Source: Trichomonas vaginalis G3 (Eukaryota > Parabasalia > Trichomonadida > Trichomonadidae). Taken from it: DNA of 64,000 nucleotides. Each line of letters opens with the position of its first letter. Position 1 is the stretch's first letter. The notes under the pieces were generated by a model. It did no database searches, was not told where the DNA came from, and was given only the letters and a program-made list of their open reading frames with translations. The stretch covers positions 28,798,082 through 28,862,081 of the forward strand of contig NC_067207.1 of NCBI RefSeq assembly GCF_026262505.1, given 5' to 3'. Position numbers and translations under genes: made by a program. Below, piece by piece: positions 56,508 through 64,000 of the stretch.

Positions 56508-58964
56508 ATGAATAATCAGTACACTGCGCTATTCAAGCAACTTACAAACTACACAGCTAGTGATGCCCAAGATCCAAAAGAGCAACCAGATAATGCTAAA
56601 CTCTGGGAGATGCTTCTTGACGTCGCTTCCCAATCAGATAATCTCCAGATCTACTTCGAAGTCTTCTCTCACTACTTAAACCTTGTCCCAGAATTCCGCT
56701 CAACCCCATGCCAGAGACTTCTTGATACAATGGCAAAGGGTGCTGATAAGTCCATCAAGGCTGAAGAGCGTGCCAAGATTGTTTTACCACTTTTCATTGC
56801 TCTTCCATTCACAACATGCGAAAATGCCGTCCAAATCATCAAATCAGCCATCGCCATCGCTGATGATCTCATGAAGGAGAAGAACGACATTCCAACTCAG
56901 TACATTGAGAACTTCGATGACATCTTACTTGACGCTATCGAAGTTGACTACGTCCCAGAAATCCTCAAGGCATTCAAGGATTCAATCGAAGGAGACATGT
57001 TCGTTGCTGGCCTCCTTTGCTTTGCTCCAGTCGTTGCAGATGCCTGCAGAATGGCCCCAGAGATGATTTCAGACTACATCGCCTACATCGCAAAGGCATT
57101 TGAAGGTGAACTCTTATCCAAGGCTGCTGGCTGCCGTTTCATCGACTTCCTTTGCGACTACTTCATGGATGATATGGAAGTTTGCCCACCATTACAGCAA
57201 CTTCTTGATTTTGTCCTCCCATTAATGAACGAGTCCAACATTAACTGCGTCAAGATTGCTTACCACGCCCTTTGCGCTATGGTCGATGCCCATGTCTTCC
57301 CAGAAGAAGATGTTGACGCAATCCTTGCCTTATTGGACAAGTTTACAACACCAACCGCTTACAAGTACTTCTTCAAGATCCTCCGCATCATCCTTTCACC
57401 AGATGATGATTCATGCGATTGCGGAGACGAATGCTGCGAACATCACCATGATGATGACGGAGAACACGTCAATCTTCAGACAGTTCAGAAGCTTCTTACA
57501 TTCTCTGTCGAGACAATCAAGAGCGACAAGAGCAACCTCATCAAATCCCACTGCTTCGACCTTCTTGCCGATATTGCTTCTCTTGACAAGGATTACATCG
57601 AAGATTCCTACCAAGAAGTCTTCGCTGTTGCCAAGAAGTTCATCGATGAGAACCAATACGAAACATACCCATGGATCACCGCATTCCACATCATCGGCCA
57701 AGAATACTTCCCAATGCAGACAAAGGAGAACGTCAAGCAGATCATCACAGCCGTTATCTCCAACATCAACAACGAAGCTGTCGGCGACAAGAAGCTCAGA
57801 TACATCATGTTCACAGATGTCTGCCATCTCATTGGCAAAGGCGGCAGCGACGAACACATCCAAGAAGCTACAAGAATCGCTCTCGAAATACTCAATGATT
57901 CAGACATTAAGTTTGTCAGCCATGGCTGTGCCGCCACAATCTGCTTACTTCCAAAGCTTTCTCCAGAATCCGCTGCCACAGCATTCGAGACAGTTTCCAC
58001 ACGTGCCAAGCAGACAGAGAGCTCCGAGGAACTCAACCAGCTCATGGAGACACTCAACCAACTCCTCGAGAAGTTCTCCATTCCACACGAGAAAATCGAA
58101 CCACTTATCAAGGCCATTCTCACTGGCGACATGAAGACACTCAACGGAATGAAGCCAGTCGACATCATCCCATCCGATGGCTCATACTTTGTCTTCCTTG
58201 CCTCATACATCCGCAAGTACCCACTTCCAGGTGCAGAAGTCTGCAACACACTCATCCAGTGGCTTGAAGCAAATGTTGAAGATTCCATCGAAATGGTTCT
58301 TGAGCCACTCTCCGCCGGTGTTGAAGCATGCGCTGTCAAGGAAGATGGTGCAAAGAAGATTGTCTCCATCATCAAGGAATACATCAGCAAGCTCTCTCCA
58401 CACGAGATCTCCATTGTTGAACCAGCCCTCGACTGCCTCACAGCAATCAACCAGTCATATCCATCAACACTCAAACCAGTCGATGACATCTTCAACTACC
58501 TCACAGAGGCTGTCCAGCATCTCGCCGAGACTGGTGAAGAGGAAGACTTCGAGTACGAAGGTGTCCAGGCAATGCCAACTGTCGCTAAGTTTGTCTTCAA
58601 CGTTTACGCAAATGATGCTGAAGTTGAAGTAAATGAGGACTTACTTGGCTCCCTTGTCTCTATGATGCCATTCACACCAGAATTCGAAGGAACAAGCGAA
58701 TTACTCCAGTGCCTCGTTGACATGTTATCTGACCAGGAAAGATTTGAGTCAATTGTCTTAGTAACATTGAAGATGTTCACAGAACTCTTACTCCTCAAGA
58801 AGACAGAACTCCAGGAATTCAACATCGATGACGAAGTTCTCAAGGCTATGAAGGATACACTCAAGCAGATTTGCAAGAAGAAACCAGCTATCGCTAAGCA
58901 AATCACTAAGGAATTCCAGTCTTCCCGCAGCAAGGTCAACCGTTTCAACACTCTCATCCGCTAA
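56508..58964 (+). CDS. HEAT-repeat protein, karyopherin/importin-beta-like
   Basis: 818 residues, helical solenoid throughout, starting MNNQYTALFKQLTNYTASDA. HEAT-type pairs recur (LLSKAAGCRFIDFLCDYF, CVKIAYHALCAMVDAHVF, SHGCAATICLLPKLSPES). The pattern and the acidic loop resemble importin-beta family receptors such as IPO5, but the Ran-binding N-terminal signature is not clear. An unusual insert near residues 300-322, DDSCDCGDECCEHHHDDDGE, combines acidic residues with five cysteines and several histidines. Codon use is strongly C-ending, so expression is probably high. Confidence 0.65.
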   Translation: MNNQYTALFKQLTNYTASDAQDPKEQPDNAKLWEMLLDVASQSDNLQIYFEVFSHYLNLVPEFRSTPCQRLLDTMAKGADKSIKAEERAKIVLPLFIALPFTTCENAVQIIKSAIAIADDLMKEKNDIPTQYIENFDDILLDAIEVDYVPEILKAFKDSIEGDMFVAGLLCFAPVVADACRMAPEMISDYIAYIAKAFEGELLSKAAGCRFIDFLCDYFMDDMEVCPPLQQLLDFVLPLMNESNINCVKIAYHALCAMVDAHVFPEEDVDAILALLDKFTTPTAYKYFFKILRIILSPDDDSCDCGDECCEHHHDDDGEHVNLQTVQKLLTFSVETIKSDKSNLIKSHCFDLLADIASLDKDYIEDSYQEVFAVAKKFIDENQYETYPWITAFHIIGQEYFPMQTKENVKQIITAVISNINNEAVGDKKLRYIMFTDVCHLIGKGGSDEHIQEATRIALEILNDSDIKFVSHGCAATICLLPKLSPESAATAFETVSTRAKQTESSEELNQLMETLNQLLEKFSIPHEKIEPLIKAILTGDMKTLNGMKPVDIIPSDGSYFVFLASYIRKYPLPGAEVCNTLIQWLEANVEDSIEMVLEPLSAGVEACAVKEDGAKKIVSIIKEYISKLSPHEISIVEPALDCLTAINQSYPSTLKPVDDIFNYLTEAVQHLAETGEEEDFEYEGVQAMPTVAKFVFNVYANDAEVEVNEDLLGSLVSMMPFTPEFEGTSELLQCLVDMLSDQERFESIVLVTLKMFTELLLLKKTELQEFNIDDEVLKAMKDTLKQICKKKPAIAKQITKEFQSSRSKVNRFNTLIR

Positions 58965-59509
58965 TTTTTTTTCATTCCATGTCATATTTCTTTTTAATTA
59001 TATTTTTTTTGATTTTATATCTTTTGTAAAATAGAGAGTTTTTTTCTTATTTATATTTTAATTATCACATCATTTCTTTTTTAAAGGTACGGACACTCTA
59101 TAATCAAGGGCATTTTAAAGTCTCTAATTCCCCTATGTATTTTATCAATCAAGCCATCATTGGGGCAATGCAGCAGAACATAGCAATCTAATGACATAAA
59201 ATATCTTGGAAAATTTGCAACACATCAGTCATTTTAATCCATTACCTAAATTACTGATGATTGATTCTATCTATTACCTAAATATGAGGCCTTTTCTCAT
59301 GTTGGATATAGCGAAGTTAAACTTACATTAGTTGTGTGATTGGTGATTCGTGATCACTTTATCTTTCAAATAAAAGTGAATGCCTTAAGTTAAATAATAC
59401 ATTATACATTAAATTGGAATACAAATTGCAAATCATACATTAATTTATACATGGTAAATTAAAATTAATGTTAATTTATTGAAATATATATAAACAATAA
59501 AGGTTTTAT
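58965..59509. other. Intergenic, about 545 bases, convergent genes
   Basis: AT-rich region between two convergent stops; no frame, tRNA or strong repeat seen. Confidence 0.5.
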
Positions 59510-60676
59510 TTAATATGTTGGGATATGGCAGAAAATACCTGTTTTCTTTGGAATGCTGAAGAAACAATCGTTACAATTCCAACAGTTTGGAACATCGATA
59601 GTTCCTACTTTGTATCTCATGACAATTGCGGGATCTTTGATGAATGGACGAGAAATTGAACAGATATCAACAACTTTTTCGTTGACGAGCTTTTCCATGG
59701 AATAAAAATTCCTCAATCCGCCAACAACAGCCAATTTAACCTTTGGATTATCCTTTCTGATGATTTTTGCCGCTGGAACGTTCCATTCCATTGTGAACTC
59801 GTTTCCTTTTGCGAAACTTCTTGCTTTTTCAATAAGAGCTTGGTGTTCTTCTTTCTTAGCACCCTTGAGAAGGTATTTCTCTTCGAGTCTGTACCTCATT
59901 GACTTCATTCCTGTGGCTCCTCCGCTGATCTCGAAAAGATCAACGGCACCAGTAAGTCTTGATACGTAGTAAGATGCGTCTTTCGGTGTAAGACCACCAT
60001 CTATGTAGTCGTCACCGTTCATTTTCATTGATACGATGAAATCTGAAGGTAATGATTGTCTTATTTCTTGAATTATCTCAGCAACAATGCGTAATCTGTT
60101 ATCTCTATCACCACCGTACTCATCTGTACGTCTGTTGTAGTATGGAGAAAGAAACTGAGAGAGTAAATATCCATGAGCACAATGTAACTGAACGCCATCA
60201 GCACCAGCCTTGTATGCGAGCTCAGCTGATGATCTGAAGAGATGAATTATGTCCTCGATCTGAGCTTTAGTGAGAGCGACAGAGTTTTTTGAAATTGCTG
60301 AAGGAGCGAAAAACGGAGAACCGCACATTGTCTCTGGATTTGCAGCTGTTCCGGCATGCATAATCTGGAAAAGGACTTTTGAGCCGGATTTATGCATCTC
60401 ATCAATGACATTTTTCCAGGCACGAGATTGAGCACTTGTGCACATACCACATTGATTTGTTCCACGACGTCCATGCGATGTAATATACATGCACCCAGGA
60501 ACAATTAATCCAACTTGGCATCTGGAAAGGTTAATCATCATATTTTTTAGTTCATCTTTTGGAATTCCTTGAGAAGTAGCTTTGTATTCATTAGTAGCTG
60601 ATCTCATAAATCTATTCATGATCTTATGATGACCAATACTAACAGGAGTAAAGAGAACACTATCTTTTCTACTCAT
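59510..60676 (-). CDS. NADH:flavin oxidoreductase, Old Yellow Enzyme family
   Basis: Reduces activated alkenes, quinones or related substrates with FMN. LFTPVSIGHHKIMNRFMRSA, then LFQIMHAGTAANPETM, AGADGVQLHCAHGYLLSQFLSPYYNRRTDEYGG and VSMKMNGDDYIDGG are the TIM-barrel FMN-binding motifs; the His-Cys pair in LHCAHGYL is typical of bacterial members. The C-terminus ends with CWNCNDCFF and a cysteine further on, which may be an Fe-S or zinc remnant. The ATG at 60676 (MSRKDSVL) is preceded by TCAAAAATTA and fits the family; an ATG at 60724 would add 16 residues. It is probably of bacterial origin by lateral transfer. Confidence 0.88.
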   Translation of the reverse strand: MSRKDSVLFTPVSIGHHKIMNRFMRSATNEYKATSQGIPKDELKNMMINLSRCQVGLIVPGCMYITSHGRRGTNQCGMCTSAQSRAWKNVIDEMHKSGSKVLFQIMHAGTAANPETMCGSPFFAPSAISKNSVALTKAQIEDIIHLFRSSAELAYKAGADGVQLHCAHGYLLSQFLSPYYNRRTDEYGGDRDNRLRIVAEIIQEIRQSLPSDFIVSMKMNGDDYIDGGLTPKDASYYVSRLTGAVDLFEISGGATGMKSMRYRLEEKYLLKGAKKEEHQALIEKARSFAKGNEFTMEWNVPAAKIIRKDNPKVKLAVVGGLRNFYSMEKLVNEKVVDICSISRPFIKDPAIVMRYKVGTIDVPNCWNCNDCFFSIPKKTGIFCHIPTY

Positions 60677-61129
60677 TTTTAATTTTTGATCAAAATAATC
60701 GTCTGACCCACTCTCAGGACTCATATACAAGTTTTATTAATATTTGGATCCTACTTAAGAATGTGGATTTGCACTTGCAACAATATGAAGTTTTTCCATA
60801 TATTTGCATTTTTATCCACAACATTTTTATTATAAATCGGGCTGTTCCTAAAGAAAAGACAATCAAGAAGCATGCACACTCCAATTCTCAATATCCAAAC
60901 TATATCATTTCACTTATTATTTTCAGAAATCAGTTTAATATGGTACAATCAAGTATCGAAAGTTCAGAAAAGGGTATATATAAGTTGAATAACTAATAAG
61001 ATTCATATGCATAATCAGAAATTAGAGATTATTAAAAACAATTCTGAAGATTAGATGAAAAAAAAACTTAAATTTTTTACTTTGTAACTTGAGTAGAATG
61101 CAGTTAAACATTAAAAGAATTAGAGGTAC
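60677..61129. other. Intergenic, about 450 bases
   Basis: AT-rich region between the two minus-strand redox genes. Apart from the possible alternative ATG at 60724, I see nothing. Confidence 0.5.
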
Positions 61130-63745
61130 TTAAAATACCTCAGCAACAACACGCTGCATTGAGTGACCTTCACGAGCAGCCTTGAGGAGAGCGCCAGAAA
61201 TCTTCTGCATCTTGAAGCAGCAGGCGTAGACTAATCTGTTGTCCTGGAAGTAAAGTCTCATGAGTGTTCCTTCCTTGTCATCGCGCTGTCCGATAACGTT
61301 GTATCCCTTCTCGCTCTCTGGTGGGCAGCCGATTGAGAAGAGGTCTGTATTGAAGGCGAGCATGTTGACTGGTTCCTTAGCGAATGAGAATGTCTTGTCA
61401 TCGCCAGCAGCGTTAGCACCAGCAACCTTACCCATAGCTAAAGCTGGAGCCCAAAGGCCTTGGTTGAAGTTCTTCAAGTAGGCGCAATCACCAGCTGCGT
61501 AAATATCTGGAATATTTGTCTCCATCTTCTCGTTGACTGAGATGCCTCTGCCGATTTCGACACCACCTGTCTTGGCAACATCGCACTCTGGTCTGACACC
61601 AGCATTGATAACGATGAAGTCAGCTGGAACGAACTCGTCGCCGACCTGGACGCCAGTGACATTCTTTCCGTCACTCTTGATGCCAACAGCGTGGCCGAGC
61701 TTCAAGTTGATGCCGTACTTTCTGACAGCGTCTTCGAGGAAGTGAGAGCCCTCTGGATCTAACTGTCTTGACATGAGACGTGGCATGCACTCGATGACTG
61801 TGACCTTGAGTCCCTTCTTTTCAAGGTTGGAAGCGTTTTCGAGACCAAGAACGCCACCGCCGATGACAACGACGCTCTTTGCTGTCTCGCACTTCTTGCA
61901 GAGTGTTTCGACATCGAGATATGTTCTGATGACGAGGACACCTTCGAGTCCTTCCTGGCCGAGTGGTGGAACGAATGGCTTGGAACCTGTGCAGAGGATT
62001 AACTTGTCGTAGGCGACTTCCTTTCCGCAGCAGAGTTTGACCTTCTTAGCCTTGGAGTCAACAGATGTGACGTTTGTATCGAGCATGACGTCGATCTTGT
62101 TGTCCTTGTACCACTGCTCTGGCTTGATCCAGTACTGGTCGTCTGGAATTGGGCCGTGGAGGGCATCGACGATGATTGGTCTGTAGTATGGCATGATCTT
62201 TTCGCGTGTGATCATCTGGATCGAAGCAGCAGAGTTGCGCTGGCGGATGGCTTCGCAGGCAGCAACAGCGGCAGCACCAGAGCCGACAACAACGAAGTTG
62301 AGCTTCTCTGTTGACTTGACAGCGATTTCCTCGCCTTCGTAGAGTTCGAAGAGGTCCTCACTGACACCGCAAGCTGGGCACTGTGCTGGTGGTGTGACAC
62401 CTGCGTAGATTTCGCCACAGATGACGCAGCGCCAGAGAACGATCTGGCCTGTTGGGTTGAGCTGTGACCAGTCCTTTGCACCGACAACTTTGCCTGGAAC
62501 GGCGCGTTCTGGGACAACACCTGTAACAAGGGAGTTTCCGAACTGGTTACCGAACTCGCGGACCTTCTCGTGTTCCTTCTTTGACATGCGGAACTTGATC
62601 TTCATGCCGTCGATGACCTTGCAGCGGATTTGGTCGAAGCGCTTGATGATGTTGTCAACACCTTCGCCTGACCAGCCATATGAACCGAAAGCAGAGACAA
62701 CCTTACCTCCGTGGACAATTGGGTTCATTGAGAGAGCGACATCCCAGATTGGTGGAACAGCATCGCCGTTGATTGTATTTGTGCCGAGTAAGACACCATC
62801 GGCTGTAGCAATTGCACCCATGATTTCGCCCTTAAGAGCTCCGTAGTTCTGAATGTTGACGTTGAACATCTTAACCTTGGCATCTGGGCATTTCTCCATA
62901 ATTCCGGTCTTGATTTCCTCAGCCATCTCGGTTGTGTAACCGTAAGCTGATGCATAGACCATAACAACTTCCTTACCTTCATGTGGTGGGATTGGAGCAG
63001 ACCATTTGCGATATGTGTCGATGGTCTCTTTGATTCTTGCATCAAGGACTGGACCGTGGCCAAGGCAGATGAGCTTGATGTCGAGGTTGAGGATCTTGTC
63101 TGTTCCCTTGATGACGTACTCCTTGAATGGGCCGAAAATTGCGGTGTAGTAGTAAAGAAGGGCATCTTGGTAGCCTTCTTCTTCCTCTGGTGGGAGCTGG
63201 CTCATAAGGATTGACTTCTTTGGTGAATAGTGGGCACCGAAAGAGTCGCATGTGAAGAGTGTCTTTTCTTCAACAAGGTGTGTGTACATTGAGTCTGGCC
63301 AGTGGAGGAATGGGCAAGAGATGAACTCAAATGTCTTGCCACCGAACTTGAGGACCTTAAGATCTTCGGCAGATTGGCTCTTGAAAGGAATGTTCATGAT
63401 ATCCTCAAGATATGTGAGAGCTGTCTTGGATCCGACAACTGTGACGTCTGGAAGGAGCTCGACCATTCTCTTGATTGAGCCAGAGTGGTCTGGTTCTGTG
63501 TGATTTGTAATAAGGTACTTAATGTTTTTGATGTCACCAATGACAGTCTTTACTTTATCGATGTATTCATCGAAAAAGCGTTCTTTAACGGTCTCAACAA
63601 GAACTGCACCTTCTGGTGTCTTGATGAGATAAGCATTGTAAGTTGTTCCGTACTTTGTTTCCATGACGATATCAAAGACAGCAAGGTCTGAGTCTAAAAC
63701 GCCAAGCCAGTAGATATCTTCTGTAAGCTGCTGAATTTTAAGCAT
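61130..63745 (-). CDS. Class F flavodiiron protein: diiron-flavodoxin-rubredoxin-NAD(P)H reductase fusion
   Basis: Reduces O2 to water, or NO, with NADH in one polypeptide. Residues ~1-250 are the metallo-beta-lactamase-type diiron core; NHTEPDHSGS gives ligands H82, E84, D86 and H87, with further ligands in CPFLHWPDS, CDSFGAHYSP and CLGHGPVLD. Residues ~255-400 are a flavodoxin domain (VYASAYGYTTEMAEE). Residues ~433-468 are rubredoxin with two CxxC knuckles (WRCVICGEIYAG, CPACGVSEDLFEL). The remainder is a FAD-binding reductase (VVVGSGAAAVAACEAIR, VIGGGVLGLE, YAAGDCAYL). The same arrangement is known in anaerobic bacteria and Trichomonas. All diiron ligands are present. GC-rich codon use suggests strong expression. 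Confidence 0.95.
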   Translation of the reverse strand: MLKIQQLTEDIYWLGVLDSDLAVFDIVMETKYGTTYNAYLIKTPEGAVLVETVKERFFDEYIDKVKTVIGDIKNIKYLITNHTEPDHSGSIKRMVELLPDVTVVGSKTALTYLEDIMNIPFKSQSAEDLKVLKFGGKTFEFISCPFLHWPDSMYTHLVEEKTLFTCDSFGAHYSPKKSILMSQLPPEEEEGYQDALLYYYTAIFGPFKEYVIKGTDKILNLDIKLICLGHGPVLDARIKETIDTYRKWSAPIPPHEGKEVVMVYASAYGYTTEMAEEIKTGIMEKCPDAKVKMFNVNIQNYGALKGEIMGAIATADGVLLGTNTINGDAVPPIWDVALSMNPIVHGGKVVSAFGSYGWSGEGVDNIIKRFDQIRCKVIDGMKIKFRMSKKEHEKVREFGNQFGNSLVTGVVPERAVPGKVVGAKDWSQLNPTGQIVLWRCVICGEIYAGVTPPAQCPACGVSEDLFELYEGEEIAVKSTEKLNFVVVGSGAAAVAACEAIRQRNSAASIQMITREKIMPYYRPIIVDALHGPIPDDQYWIKPEQWYKDNKIDVMLDTNVTSVDSKAKKVKLCCGKEVAYDKLILCTGSKPFVPPLGQEGLEGVLVIRTYLDVETLCKKCETAKSVVVIGGGVLGLENASNLEKKGLKVTVIECMPRLMSRQLDPEGSHFLEDAVRKYGINLKLGHAVGIKSDGKNVTGVQVGDEFVPADFIVINAGVRPECDVAKTGGVEIGRGISVNEKMETNIPDIYAAGDCAYLKNFNQGLWAPALAMGKVAGANAAGDDKTFSFAKEPVNMLAFNTDLFSIGCPPESEKGYNVIGQRDDKEGTLMRLYFQDNRLVYACCFKMQKISGALLKAAREGHSMQRVVAEVF

Positions 63746-63757
63746 TCCTCGGAGGGA

Positions 63758-63768
63758 AAATGAAGTGA
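63758..63768 (-). promoter_or_regulatory. Initiator-like TCACTTCATTT upstream of the flavodiiron gene
   Basis: Read on the minus strand, TCACTTCATTT lies 12-23 bases before the ATG at 63745 and contains two overlapping initiator matches. Confidence 0.5.
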
Positions 63769-64000
63769 GTTATCGTTCTACCAGGGTAGGTGAAAAAAAT
63801 ATGATTATATAATTATCATGATATAATCTTTATACAAAAATGGTATGTTTAGCTTGTTTTATCTCAAATATTTGAGAGTTTATCCAAAAAAAATTTCAAA
63901 GACTGTGATTTAGGTCGAATTCTAGTAATAAGAAGCTAGATAAGAATTAAAAAGTTTGGTCGATTCTGACAGATGTATAATTGTAACTCCTCCCAATTTC
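63769..64000. other. Window end, no gene seen
   Basis: AT-rich upstream region of the flavodiiron gene; no frame of note. Confidence 0.5.

Noticed and set aside
57256..58632. Long frames on both strands inside the HEAT protein gene
   Set aside because: They arise from the GC-rich, stop-poor codon use of the real gene; their peptides are Ser/Arg-rich noise.
61260..63691. Many frames overlapping the flavodiiron gene
   Set aside because: Shadows of the 871-residue enzyme, which has all expected motifs in one frame.

Overview
The window looks like nuclear DNA of a trichomonad (Trichomonas/Tritrichomonas type parabasalid). Genes are intronless, AT-rich and closely packed on both strands. Many start codons sit about 4-20 bases after a TCA(T/C/A)-type initiator. 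The gene set includes flagellar and axonemal factors, a huge ankyrin-repeat protein, a fused flavodiiron-rubredoxin-reductase enzyme and an Old Yellow Enzyme homologue, which suits an anaerobic flagellated protist. The exact species cannot be fixed from sequence alone.

Region 1 (1-4702): the 3' end of a HECT ubiquitin ligase, then the 3' half of a Stealth-family phosphotransferase-like gene on the minus strand. Region 2 (4703-24555): a complete Maverick/Polinton element of 19,853 bp. It has 174-bp terminal inverted repeats that are identical over their whole length, starts with AG and ends with CT, and is flanked by the 6-bp target duplication TTGATT. It has split the Stealth gene; the 5' half lies at 24562-24855.

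Inside the element the left arm carries virion-type genes: two small amphipathic proteins, a candidate major capsid protein, a packaging-ATPase relic, several unknown structural-type genes, and a fibre protein with a phage tail-fibre-like C-terminus. Many of these are broken by frameshifts. The right arm carries an intact primase-helicase bracketed by inverted repeat arrays, an integrase, a protein-primed family B DNA polymerase with an HNH-like insert, and an unknown 378-residue protein. No adenovirus-type protease was recognised. Replication and integration genes look intact while packaging and capsid genes do not.

Region 3 (24856-50322): ordinary host genes. These include a DNAAF6/PIH1D3-like dynein assembly factor, a prenylated-tail protein, a microtubule-inner-protein-like repeat protein, eIF4E, a TOG/HEAT protein, a POLE3-like histone-fold protein, a PH-AGC (Akt-like) kinase, a Rab32-like GTPase, an S28 serine peptidase, zeta-COP, a mitotic cyclin, an NXF/NTF2-like protein, a LisH-propeller protein and several helical-repeat proteins of unknown function.

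Region 4 (50323-56507): an ankyrin-repeat gene with about 27 near-identical 99-bp units, showing a 792-bp higher-order period. It lies between two candidate mariner/Tc1-like non-autonomous elements with related terminal repeats and TA duplications. Region 5 (56508-64000): a highly codon-biased HEAT/karyopherin-like protein, an Old Yellow Enzyme homologue and the class F flavodiiron fusion. The last two probably serve redox balance and O2/NO or xenobiotic reduction, and are of bacterial type.
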